NCBI RefSeq assembly: GCF_015351235.1 | Contig: NZ_JADKSJ010000001.1 | Coordinates: 186,001 to 250,000, forward strand | Reading direction: 5' to 3' | Length of the DNA stretch: 64,000 bases | Source of the DNA: Plantibacter sp. VKM Ac-2880 | GTDB lineage: Bacteria; Actinomycetota; Actinomycetes; Actinomycetales; Microbacteriaceae | Part shown: piece by piece, positions 50,649 through 58,818 of the stretch | Layout: each line of letters begins with the position of its first letter | Position numbering within the stretch: the stretch's first letter is position 1 | Program-made: the position numbers and the translations under genes | Notes under the pieces: model-generated | Seen by the model: only the letters and a program-made list of their open reading frames with translations | The model's database searches: none | What the model was told of the DNA's origin: nothing

Positions 50649-51265
50649 GCGGCATGGCAGTGAAGCGCACCGGCTGGGAAGGCCGACTGCTGGGAGCGCT
50701 CGTCCACCCGATGAACCTCGCTGCGGCGGGCCTGGCCGCCGCCGTCCTGTCGCTCGGTGTCGTGACCGCCGTCCCCGCCGTCATCGCCGCCGGTCGTTCG
50801 ATGCGTCGCTGGCTCGCGGGGGAGGACCAGGCGGTCTTCACCGGCGTCTTCCGGGAGTTCGCGGCAAGCTGGCGGCGGTCGCTCCCGCTCGGTGTCGGGG
50901 TGGTCGCCGTGGTGGCGATGCTCGTCGTCGACGTCGCCTTCCTGACCGCACAGCTCGACGAGGGATCGGCGATCGCGATCGCCCTGCTCGCCGCCACCGT
51001 GCCCGTGGCGCTCGCCCTCGGGCTGCTGCTGCTCGCGCTCCCCGCGTCGGCGGCCCTGCAACCGGACGCCTCGGCTCGGGCGTGGCTCGCCGGCGCCGGC
51101 GCACTCGTCGCGCGTCGGCCGTTCACGGCCCTGCTGCTCCTCCTCGGCGTGGCGACGTTCGCCCTGCTCTGCTATCTGTTCCCGACGCTTCTGCCGTTCT
51201 TCGGTCTCTCCCTCCCGGCGTACCTCGCGCTCCTCGTCTGGGGGCGGGCCGGTCTGCCGCGCTGA
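50645..51265 (+). CDS. YesL/DUF624-family membrane protein
   Basis: A 206-residue protein with four to five hydrophobic segments. It begins GRLLGALVHPMNLAAAGLAA and has AVIAAGRSMRRWLAGED, then a Trp-rich FREFAASWRRSLPLG. That pattern is the YesL/DUF624 family, which sits with carbohydrate ABC importers in many Gram-positive genomes. Function unknown, likely importer-related. ATGA overlap makes it the last gene of the heparinase operon. Confidence 0.78.
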   Translation: MSGMAVKRTGWEGRLLGALVHPMNLAAAGLAAAVLSLGVVTAVPAVIAAGRSMRRWLAGEDQAVFTGVFREFAASWRRSLPLGVGVVAVVAMLVVDVAFLTAQLDEGSAIAIALLAATVPVALALGLLLLALPASAALQPDASARAWLAGAGALVARRPFTALLLLLGVATFALLCYLFPTLLPFFGLSLPAYLALLVWGRAGLPR

Positions 51266-51347
51266 CCCTGGCAGGTGCCGCAGAGGCGTTCAGGACGGCC
51301 GCCGCTAGGCTTTCAGGAACCTCGACGCCGACCGGACGGATGGACCT

Positions 51348-52757
51348 GTGCTCGTCACCATCACCTCGACCGCGCCGTCGGCCGCCGACCTCGGTCACCT
51401 CGTCCGCAAGCACCCCGCGCGGGCGCAGAGCTTCGACCTCAGCGTCGGGCGCGCCCACGTGTTCTACCCCGAGGCGACCGACGAACGGTGCACCATCGCG
51501 CTGCTCCTCGAGGTCGACGCGATCGCGCTCGTCCGGCAGAAGCGCTTCGGCGGCGGCGACATCGCGTCGCTCTCGCAGTATGTGAACGACCGGCCGTATG
51601 CGTCGTCGTCGATGGTCGCCGTCGCACTCGGGCAGGTGTTCCGCAGCGCCATGACCGGCCGCAGCGACTCCCGCCCCGAGCTCGCCGCCGCCGACCTCCC
51701 GCTGACGATCACGGTCGCGGCGGTACCGTCCCGAGGCCTGGACCAGCTGGCCACGCGGCTGTTCAGCCCGCTCGGCTGGGACGTCACCGAACGGGCGATC
51801 CCGCTCGACCCGACGGTGCCCGCCTGGGGCGACTCGCGGTACGTCGACCTCGAACTCACCGGGCACCTGCGGCTCTCGGACGCACTCCGCCAGCTCTACG
51901 TGCTGCTGCCCGTCCTCGACGACGCGAAGCACTACTGGGTGTCCGACGACGAGGTCGGCAATCTGCTCCGTGCGGGCGAAGGATGGCTGGCCGACCACCC
52001 CGATCGGGACCTGATCACGAAGCGCTACCTCGCGCATCAGTCGCGGATGGTCACCGACGCGCAGGCGCTCCTCGACCCGGGTGCGTCGGGGGACGGTGCC
52101 GAGGTCGAGGAGGGTGCCGAGACCGCCACGGTGCGTGCAACACGCTCCCCGGCGCTGGCCGGGCTCCGCGCCGAAGCAGTGCTCCAGGCGCTCGCCGACG
52201 TCCGGGCGCGCTCGGTCGCCGACGTCGGCTGCGGCGAGGGCGCCCTCCTCACCCGCCTGATCGCTGATCCGCAGTTCACCGCCGTGATCGGCACCGACGT
52301 CTCCGCCCGCGCGCTCACGACCGCGTCGGAACGCCTCGGGCTCCACGATGCGAGCGACCGCGTCCGCGAACGCATCCAACTGCTGCAGTCCTCGGCGACC
52401 TACGCCGACTCCCGGCTGCACGGGCTCGACGCGATCGTCCTCATGGAGGTCGTCGAACACATCGACGCCGAGCGCCTCGACGCACTCGAAGCCTCGATCT
52501 TCGGCGCGGCGGCTCCCGAGACGGTGATCGTCACGACACCGAACCGGGAGTACAACGCGCTCTACCCCTCCCTGCCGGCAGGCGCGTTCCGGCACCCCGA
52601 CCACCGCTTCGAATGGGACCGACAGGAGTTCGCGTCGTGGTGCACGGCGCTCGCCGCACGCCACGGCTACGACGTGGAGTACCGCACGGTCGGTGACGTC
52701 GACCCCGACCTGGGTTCGCCCACGCAACTGGCCGTCTTCCGGAAGGGCATCTCATGA
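51348..52757 (+). CDS. hen1: Hen1: 3'-terminal RNA ribose 2'-O-methyltransferase (RNA repair)
   Basis: A 469-residue bacterial Hen1. The N-terminal domain starts MLVTITSTAPSAADLGHLVR and has RKHPARAQSFDLSVGRAHVF and KRFGGGDIASLSQYVNDRPY. The C-terminal methyltransferase has SAM motif VADVGCGEGALLTRLI (about 285-300). The metal site follows as EVVEHID (Glu, Glu, His) and HPDHRFEWDRQEF (His). With Pnkp it repairs tRNAs cut by ribotoxins, methylating the 3' end so that the same break cannot be re-cut. GTG 51348; 4-base overlap with pnkp. Confidence 0.93.
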   Translation: MLVTITSTAPSAADLGHLVRKHPARAQSFDLSVGRAHVFYPEATDERCTIALLLEVDAIALVRQKRFGGGDIASLSQYVNDRPYASSSMVAVALGQVFRSAMTGRSDSRPELAAADLPLTITVAAVPSRGLDQLATRLFSPLGWDVTERAIPLDPTVPAWGDSRYVDLELTGHLRLSDALRQLYVLLPVLDDAKHYWVSDDEVGNLLRAGEGWLADHPDRDLITKRYLAHQSRMVTDAQALLDPGASGDGAEVEEGAETATVRATRSPALAGLRAEAVLQALADVRARSVADVGCGEGALLTRLIADPQFTAVIGTDVSARALTTASERLGLHDASDRVRERIQLLQSSATYADSRLHGLDAIVLMEVVEHIDAERLDALEASIFGAAAPETVIVTTPNREYNALYPSLPAGAFRHPDHRFEWDRQEFASWCTALAARHGYDVEYRTVGDVDPDLGSPTQLAVFRKGIS

Positions 52758-54820
52758 GCGACCTTGCACAGCCTCAGACGGCGCCGCTCCCGATCCCCGA
52801 GCTTTCGCTCGTGGTGCTCATCGGTGTGAGCGGTTCCGGCAAGTCGACCTTCGCCGCTGAGCACTTCGGTCGGTTCGAGACCCTCTCGAGTGACTTCTTC
52901 CGCGGGCTCGTGTCCAACGACGAGAACAACCAGGCCGCCAGCGCCGATGCGTTCGCCGCCCTCCGCGACGTCGCCGCCCGTCGTCTCGACGCCGGACTCC
53001 TGACCGTCATCGACGCGACCAACGTCCAGCCCGCCTCGCGGAAGTCGCTGATCGACCTGGCGCGCAGTCACGACGTCCTGCCCGTCGCCGTCGTCCTCGA
53101 CGTCCCGGAGCGGGTGTGCATCGAGCGCAACGAGGCTCGTCAGGACCGGTCGTTCGGGTCGGCCGTCATCACCCGCCAGCAGGACCAGTTGCGGCGGTCA
53201 CTGCGGCACCTCGGCAAGGAGGGGTTCCGGAAGGTCCACGTCCTGTCCGGGCTCGACGCGATCGCCGAGGCGTCGTTCGTCCGCGAACCGCTCCTCAACG
53301 ACCGCCGCCAGGAGCGCGGGCCGTTCGACGCCATCGGCGACGTCCACGGCTGCCGGAGCGAGCTCGAGACGCTGCTCACGAAGCTCGGGTACGTCATCGA
53401 GCGCGACGCCGAGGGACGTGCGGTCGATGCTGCGCACCCCGAGGGACGACGCGCGATCTTCCTCGGCGACCTCGTCGACCGCGGACCGGACACTCCCGGC
53501 GTCCTGCGGCTCGCGATGGGGATGGTGGGCGCCGGACACGCGCTGGCCGTGCCCGGGAACCACGAGTCGAAGCTCGTCCGCGCCCTGCAGGGCAAGCGGG
53601 TGCAGACCACGCACGGGCTCGCCGAGTCGCTCGCCCAACTGGCCGAGGAGCCGGAGGCGTTCCGGGCCGAGGTCGAGCGCTTCTGTCGTGAGCTCGTCGC
53701 GCACCTCGTCCTCGACGACGGGAAGCTCGTCGTCGCGCACGCCGGCCTGATCGAGCAGTATCACGGGCGTGCCTCCGGGCGCGTGCGGTCGTTCGCGCTG
53801 TACGGCGACACCACGGGGGAGACCGACGAGTACGGTCTGCCCGTCCGACTGCCTTGGGCGGAGGAGTACCGGGGCAAGGCGACCGTCCTCTACGGGCACG
53901 TGCCGACCCTCGAGGCCGAATGGGTCAACAACACGATGTGCCTGGACACCGGCGTCGTCTTCGGCGGGAAGCTGAGTGCGTTGCGCTGGCCGGAGCGCGA
54001 GGTCGTCGACGTCCCGGCCGAGCAGGTCTGGTACGAGCCCGTCGTGCCGCTCGGCCGGCCGGCCGGACCCGCTGGCGAGCAGCGGGACCCGGGACTGCTG
54101 CGCATCGACGACGTCCTCGGCAAGCAGATCGTGGAGACCCGCGTCTCGGGTCGGGTGGGCATCCGCGAGGACGCAGCGGCGGGCGCGCTCGAGGTGATGA
54201 GTCGCTATGCGATCGACCCGCGGCGCCTCGTCTACCTGCCGCCCACGATGAGCCCACCGAGCACCTCGCAGCGGAAGGACCTCCTGGAGCACCCCGCCGA
54301 GGCGTTCGAGGCGTATCGCCGGGAGGGGCTCGACCGGGTGGTGTGCGAGGAGAAGCACATGGGTTCCCGCGCCGTCGTCCTGCTCACGCGCGACCCGGCT
54401 CCCTTCGGTGCGCCCGCCGGTTGGCGCGGCACCGTCCACACCCGCACCGGTCGGCCGTTCTTCGACGAGGCCACGACGCAGCAGCTGCTGACCCGGCTCG
54501 ACGCCGCCGTCGAGCGGGCCGGCCTGTGGGAGGAACTCGACGCCTCGTGGCTGCTCTTCGACAGCGAGCTGCTCCCGTGGTCGATCAAGGCGGAGCGCAT
54601 GATCCGCGAGCAGTACGCCTCAGTCGGAGCAGCGGCGACCGCGGCGGTCCCGGCGGCCGTCCGCGTGCTGGAGCAGGCCGCAGCGACCGGCGTCGACGTC
54701 ACCGGATTGCTCGATCGGACGCGTCGACGGGCGGTGAACGCCGAGGCGTACGTCGAGGCCTACCGGCCGTACACCGCGCCCTCGGACGGGCTGAACGGGG
54801 TGCAGCTCGCGCCGTTCTAG
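52754..54820 (+). CDS. pnkp: Pnkp: polynucleotide kinase-phosphatase, ligase domain cut short by in-frame TAG
   Basis: 688 residues up to a TAG at 54818-54820. Kinase domain 1 to about 170: P-loop GVSGSGKS (24-31) and DFFRGLVSND. Metallophosphatase about 190-440: FDAIGDVHG (Asp196, His198), FLGDLVDRGPDTPG, AVPGNHESK and VVAHAGL, YGHVPT. Adenylyltransferase (ligase) starts about 460 with catalytic Lys534 in EEKHMGSRAV. Family proteins run to about 850 residues; here the same frame continues past the TAG to 55318, carrying ligase motif IV. The TAG stands where a Gln (CAG) would be expected, one C-to-T change. Kinase and phosphatase could still work. Confidence 0.9.
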   Translation: MSDLAQPQTAPLPIPELSLVVLIGVSGSGKSTFAAEHFGRFETLSSDFFRGLVSNDENNQAASADAFAALRDVAARRLDAGLLTVIDATNVQPASRKSLIDLARSHDVLPVAVVLDVPERVCIERNEARQDRSFGSAVITRQQDQLRRSLRHLGKEGFRKVHVLSGLDAIAEASFVREPLLNDRRQERGPFDAIGDVHGCRSELETLLTKLGYVIERDAEGRAVDAAHPEGRRAIFLGDLVDRGPDTPGVLRLAMGMVGAGHALAVPGNHESKLVRALQGKRVQTTHGLAESLAQLAEEPEAFRAEVERFCRELVAHLVLDDGKLVVAHAGLIEQYHGRASGRVRSFALYGDTTGETDEYGLPVRLPWAEEYRGKATVLYGHVPTLEAEWVNNTMCLDTGVVFGGKLSALRWPEREVVDVPAEQVWYEPVVPLGRPAGPAGEQRDPGLLRIDDVLGKQIVETRVSGRVGIREDAAAGALEVMSRYAIDPRRLVYLPPTMSPPSTSQRKDLLEHPAEAFEAYRREGLDRVVCEEKHMGSRAVVLLTRDPAPFGAPAGWRGTVHTRTGRPFFDEATTQQLLTRLDAAVERAGLWEELDASWLLFDSELLPWSIKAERMIREQYASVGAAATAAVPAAVRVLEQAAATGVDVTGLLDRTRRRAVNAEAYVEAYRPYTAPSDGLNGVQLAPF

Positions 54821-55318
54821 CTCCTCGCGTCCACGGGAACGAGTCATCTCGGTCGCGACCACATCTGGCACCTCTCGCTCGCCGATCGGTTGGCTGACGC
54901 CGACCCCGAGCTCATCCGCCGGACGCGGTCGATCGAGGTCGACCTCACGTCGCCGGCCTCGGAGGAGGCTGCGACCACCTGGTGGGAGGAGCTCACTGGC
55001 GCAGGTGGCGAGGGCATGGTCGTGAAGCCGACGGCCGGTCTGCTCCGTGGGGGGAAGTCGCTCGCTCAGCCCGGCATCAAGGTGCGTGGGCGCGAGTACC
55101 TGCGGATCATCTACGGGCCCGACTACACCGAGCCGGAGAACCTGTCGCGACTCCGCGATCGCGACATCGGGCACAAACGCTCGATGGCGCTGCGCGAGTA
55201 CGCGCTCGGTGTGGAGGCGGTGGAGCGCCTCGTCGCCGGCGAACCGACCTGGCGGGTGCACCAGGCCGTCTTCGGCGTCCTCGCCATGGAGTCCGAGCCG
55301 ATCGACCCGCGCCTGTAG
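54821..55318 (+). pseudogene. In-frame remainder of the Pnkp ligase domain after the TAG
   Basis: Read in the same frame as pnkp, this stretch encodes 165 residues of good ligase-domain sequence: HIWHLSLADRLADADPEL, then EELTGAGGEGMVVKP (ligase motif IV, Glu753 to Lys758 of the full frame), KVRGREYLRIIYGPDYTEPE and a natural end MESEPIDPRL. The full frame 52754-55318 would give 854 residues, the family length. No start codon with ribosome-binding site heads it, so it is either lost, made by stop readthrough, or a sequencing error. Confidence 0.85.
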
Positions 55319-55320
55319 CG

Positions 55321-55752
55321 TCAGCGCAGGACGGAACTCAGCAGGAGGCTCGTCTCGCTGTTGACGACGCCCTCGATGCGGCGGATCCCGCCGAGGACGC
55401 GGTCGAAGTCCGTCAGGGTCTCGGTGCGGAGCTCCGCGACGAGGTCCCAGCCGCCATTGGTCGTGTGGAGCGCACTGATCTCGGGGAAGCCACGCAACTG
55501 CCGGATGACGTGGTCGGTGGTGCGGCCCTCGACCTCGATGAACGCGATCGCGCGGACGGTGCCCGGGTCGAGTTCGTCGCGCACCCGGACGGAGAACCCG
55601 ACGACGGTGCCCGAGGAGACGAGTCGCTCCAGACGACTGTTCACGGTCGCCCTGGCGACGTCGAGCGATCTGGCCAGACTCGCGACCGATGCACGGCCGT
55701 CGGCTCGGAGCGCGGCCAACAGCCGTCGGTCCAGATCGTCGAGTGCCGCCAT
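55321..55752 (-). CDS. Lrp/AsnC-family regulator of citrulline/ornithine genes
   Basis: A 143-residue regulator from ATG 55752: HTH LDDLDRRLLAALRADGRASV then LARSLDVARATVNSRLERLV. The RAM domain (about 60-140) reads VRAIAFIEVEGRTTDHVIRQ, HTTNGGWDLVAELRTETLTD. It is divergent from ornithine cyclodeaminase. Such regulators usually sense an amino acid and activate or repress the neighbour; ornithine, arginine or citrulline is likely. Confidence 0.92.
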   Translation of the reverse strand: MAALDDLDRRLLAALRADGRASVASLARSLDVARATVNSRLERLVSSGTVVGFSVRVRDELDPGTVRAIAFIEVEGRTTDHVIRQLRGFPEISALHTTNGGWDLVAELRTETLTDFDRVLGGIRRIEGVVNSETSLLLSSVLR

Positions 55753-55801
55753 GCACACAATGTACAACGACGTTACTCACATTGTGCATAACCTGTGCAC
55801 A
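55752..55801. promoter_or_regulatory. Inverted repeats between the Lrp/AsnC gene and ornithine cyclodeaminase
   Basis: TGCACACAATGT (55752-55763) and ACATTGTGCA (55779-55788) form an inverted repeat (two extra bases in the left arm). A further palindrome TGTGCACA lies at 55794-55801. The shared half-site ACATTGTGCA is AT-rich for this genome and sits over the regulator start, fitting autoregulation plus control of the divergent pair. Confidence 0.55.
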
Positions 55802-55914
55802 AATCGCGCAGAGGTGGCGTAGAGAGTGCAGATCGACGAAACCTAGGCTCGAAGCAGCCGGGAGCACTCCGCTCCGGCCGGCTCCGAGCCCGACTCCGTC
55901 TGGAAGGGAACGTC

Positions 55915-56943
55915 ATGACGCGTTTCGTCGATGTCCGCAACATGGTCCGCTGGACCGCCGACCGAGGCCCCGAGCGCATCATCGCCGGCATGATCGGCTA
56001 CCTCGAGGCGGACTTCCGTCGCTGGCCCTCGTTCGACAAGAGCCCTCGCGTCGCGAGCCACACGCCGTTCGGCGTCATCGAGCTCATGCCGACGAGCGAC
56101 CACGAGACCTACGCCTTCAAGTACGTGAACGGCCACCCCTCGAACCCGGCGCGCGGCTACCAGACGGTGACCGCGTTCGGCGTCCTCGCCGACGTGCACA
56201 ACGGCTACCCGACCTTCCTGGCGGAGATGACGCTCCTCACGGCCCTCCGCACCGCCGCGACGTCCGGCATGGTCGCCAAGCACCTCGCCCGGCCGGACTC
56301 CACCGTCCACGCGCTCATCGGCGCCGGCAGCCAGGCCGAATTCCAGGCCCTCGGCATGCGCGCTGCGCTGGGCATCAGCACCGTCCGCATCTGGGACGTC
56401 GACCCGCTCGCGATGGACAAGTTCGCGCGCAACCTGGAGCCGCTCGGCTTCGAGGTCGTCATCGGGACGAGCGCCGCCGACGCCGTGGCCGGGGCCGACG
56501 TCATCACGACCTGCACGGCCGACAAGGCCCTCGCGACGGTGCTCACGAACGACCTCGTCGAGCCCGGCGTGCACCTCAACGCCATCGGTGGGGATTGCCC
56601 CGGTAAGACGGAGCTCGAGGCGTCGATCCTCGACCGCGCCGACGTGTTCGTCGAGTTCCCGCCGCAGACCCGCATCGAGGGCGAGATCCAGCAGATGGCG
56701 CCCGACTTCCCGGTGATCGAGTTCTGGCAGGTCCTCACGGGCGCCGTCCCCGGCCGCACCTCGCGGGAGCAGATCACCCTGTTCGACTCCGTCGGCTTCG
56801 CGATCGAGGACTTCACGGCGCTGCGGTTCCTCAACGACGCCGTCGACGGCAGCGAGTACTTCGAGGAGATCGACCTCGTCGCAGCCCCCGACGACCCGAA
56901 GGACCTGTTCGGGCTCGTCGGCGCGCTTTCACCGGTCGGCTGA
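55915..56943 (+). CDS. Ornithine cyclodeaminase family protein
   Basis: A 342-residue OCD/mu-crystallin family enzyme from ATG 55915 (ribosome-binding site GGAAGGGAA). NAD motif HALIGAGSQAEFQALGMRAA at about 135. Other conserved parts: FLAEMTLLTALRTAATSGMV, GADVITTCTADKALATVLTN, HLNAIGGDCPGKTELE. Ornithine cyclodeaminase turns ornithine into proline and ammonia. Position before a CtlX-like hydrolase, which yields ornithine from citrulline, supports this over alanine-dehydrogenase relatives. Confidence 0.88.
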   Translation: MTRFVDVRNMVRWTADRGPERIIAGMIGYLEADFRRWPSFDKSPRVASHTPFGVIELMPTSDHETYAFKYVNGHPSNPARGYQTVTAFGVLADVHNGYPTFLAEMTLLTALRTAATSGMVAKHLARPDSTVHALIGAGSQAEFQALGMRAALGISTVRIWDVDPLAMDKFARNLEPLGFEVVIGTSAADAVAGADVITTCTADKALATVLTNDLVEPGVHLNAIGGDCPGKTELEASILDRADVFVEFPPQTRIEGEIQQMAPDFPVIEFWQVLTGAVPGRTSREQITLFDSVGFAIEDFTALRFLNDAVDGSEYFEEIDLVAAPDDPKDLFGLVGALSPVG

Positions 56944-56950
56944 GTCCGAC

Positions 56951-57928
56951 ATGTCCGTGCAGGCGCCGTCAGCGGTCGTCCTCATCCGGCCGCATCGCTT
57001 CACGCCGAACCCGCTGACCGCGGCCGACAACGTGTTCCAAGTGGCTGAGGGTGTCCCGTCGGCTGCGGCCGTCGGGGTGGCGCACGCCGCGTTCGACGAG
57101 GTCACCCAGGTCGCGCACGCGCTCGACGCCGCCGGTGTCCGGGTGCACCTCTTCGACGACGACGACCCCGACCGACCCGACAGCGTGTTCCCGAACAACT
57201 GGCTGTCGACGCACGCCGGTGGGCACCTGGCCGTCTACCCGATGTACGCGGCCAACCGTCGTCGTGAGCGTCGCTGGGACATCGTCGAGATGTTGAAGCG
57301 CGAGTACCGCGTGCAGGACGTCATCGACTACTCGGGCCTCGAACTGGACGAGGTGTTCCTGGAGGGCACCGGTGCGATGGTGCTCGACCATGCGGCGCGG
57401 GTGGCGTTCGTCGCACGCTCGCACCGGGCCGACCCGATCGCGCTCGAGCGGTTCTGCACCAACTTCGGCTACGAACCGCTCGTCTTCGACGCCATCGACC
57501 CGCACGGGGTCCCGATCTACCACACCAACGTCATGATGGGCGTGGCGACCGAGTTCGCCCTCGTGGGACTCGACCTCATCGCCTCACCCGCGCGACGCGA
57601 TCAGGTCGTCGAACGACTGACCTCCCACGGCCGCACGATCGTCGACCTCGACTACGGTCAGGTCTGCGACTTCGCGGGCAATGCGATCGAGCTGCGGTCG
57701 GCGTCGGGGGAGCGTCTCCTGGCGATCTCGAGTCGGGCCGTCCAGAGCCTCCGCGCGGACCAGCTGGCGGTCATCGAACGCAGCTGCCGGATCCTCCCGC
57801 TGGACGTCCCGACGATCGAACTCGCGGGCGGCTCCGTGCGCTGCATGATCGCCGGGGTCCATCTGGACCGGCGACCGGTGGCGAGTGCTCCGACACTTCA
57901 GCCGTCCACGACTCCTGCCGTCGCCTGA
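56951..57928 (+). CDS. ctlX: CtlX-like citrulline-utilisation hydrolase (amidinotransferase fold)
   Basis: A 325-residue member of the guanidine-modifying enzyme (arginine deiminase-like) fold. It begins VVLIRPHRFTPNPLTAADN. VFPNNWLSTHAGGHLAVYPM (Asn/Asp side), VFLEGTGAMVLDH (Glu), GVPIYHTNVMMGVA (catalytic His) and GGSVRCMIAGVHL (catalytic Cys near the C-terminus) complete the pattern. CtlX hydrolyses citrulline toward ornithine. It is only 7 bases after the cyclodeaminase, so citrulline to ornithine to proline is the proposed route. Confidence 0.85.
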   Translation: MSVQAPSAVVLIRPHRFTPNPLTAADNVFQVAEGVPSAAAVGVAHAAFDEVTQVAHALDAAGVRVHLFDDDDPDRPDSVFPNNWLSTHAGGHLAVYPMYAANRRRERRWDIVEMLKREYRVQDVIDYSGLELDEVFLEGTGAMVLDHAARVAFVARSHRADPIALERFCTNFGYEPLVFDAIDPHGVPIYHTNVMMGVATEFALVGLDLIASPARRDQVVERLTSHGRTIVDLDYGQVCDFAGNAIELRSASGERLLAISSRAVQSLRADQLAVIERSCRILPLDVPTIELAGGSVRCMIAGVHLDRRPVASAPTLQPSTTPAVA

Positions 57929-57997
57929 TCTGCGTGTGCCGGGGGCGCTGATCCCTTGCGGTTCCGGCAACGCTCGTGAGCTTCCAGCAGGAGTTGT

Positions 57998-58017
57998 GGC
58001 CGACCGACGGGTCGGCC
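57998..58017. terminator. Short hairpin between convergent genes
   Basis: GGCCGACC (57998-58005) and GGTCGGCC (58010-58017), loop GACG. It lies between the ctlX stop and the GNAT stop. Strong stem but no T-tract. Confidence 0.5.
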
Positions 58018-58022
58018 TGATG

Positions 58023-58673
58023 TCACTCGCCGAGGAGCATCGGCCGTGCCGCCTCCAGACCGGTGACCGTCGCGGTCCATTCGGGACGCACGAACTCGTC
58101 ACGGGTCACGCGCAAGCCCTGCGACTCGACGAGCTCGCCCGGACGGCCGACGAAGCGGAGCACGCCGTTGTCGCGGTAACCGAGCCGACGCGAGACGCCG
58201 AGCGAGGCGCCGTTCCAGACGGCCGCGTCGGACACGGCGACGTGCGCGCCGAGATGGTCGAAGGCGAACTGGAGCATGCCCGCTCGCATCTCGACGCCGA
58301 GTCCCTTGCCCTGCTGCGACTGCGTGAGCCAGGAACCACTGCCGACCGAGCGGGTGACGGCGAAGTCGCGGGCGCCGACGTCCTGCAGGCCGATCGGCAC
58401 GCCGTCGAGGAGGATCGCGAGGTTGAGCGTCCAGGACGCCGGGGTCACGCCGGCCCGCTGCGTCCAGAGGTGCTTGGCGGTCTCTCGCATGAGCTGGTCG
58501 CGCGGCTGGTCGGTCCAGGGCGTGGAGAACGGCATGACGTCCGGGTCGTGGATGCCGGCGAGGGCGGCGTCCACGAGGCCGGGGAGGTCCTCGTCGCGGA
58601 CCTGGCGCAGCACGAGGCGGGGCGTGCGAATCTCGAGGTCGAACAACGGCCAGACGTCGGTGAGCTTGAGCAT
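58023..58673 (-). CDS. GNAT acetyltransferase, RimJ-like
   Basis: A 216-residue acetyltransferase. LEIRTPRLVLRQVRDEDLPG is the classic start of the RimJ/RimL branch. The acetyl-CoA motif is SQQGKGLGVEMRAGM, and the end of the fold reads NGASLGVSRRLGYRDNGVLR. These proteins acetylate N-termini of proteins or small molecules such as antibiotics. ATG 58673; monocistronic. Confidence 0.88.
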   Translation of the reverse strand: MLKLTDVWPLFDLEIRTPRLVLRQVRDEDLPGLVDAALAGIHDPDVMPFSTPWTDQPRDQLMRETAKHLWTQRAGVTPASWTLNLAILLDGVPIGLQDVGARDFAVTRSVGSGSWLTQSQQGKGLGVEMRAGMLQFAFDHLGAHVAVSDAAVWNGASLGVSRRLGYRDNGVLRFVGRPGELVESQGLRVTRDEFVRPEWTATVTGLEAARPMLLGE

Positions 58674-58818
58674 CCGCCCACGCTACCCGTCGGATGCCGG
58701 GTAGCGCTGTAGCCGGTCCGGGTCGGGCTGTCGAGCCGGTGTACGGCGCCCGGGGTCGGTGCGACACTCGTCGCGGTGCCGGTCGACGGCCCCGTTCGAC
58801 GATGAGAAGGGCTCAACC

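Noticed and set aside
54818-54820. TAG in pnkp as pyrrolysine codon or programmed recoding
   Set aside because: No supporting element is seen; a CAG-to-TAG point change in an otherwise ordinary gene is simpler.
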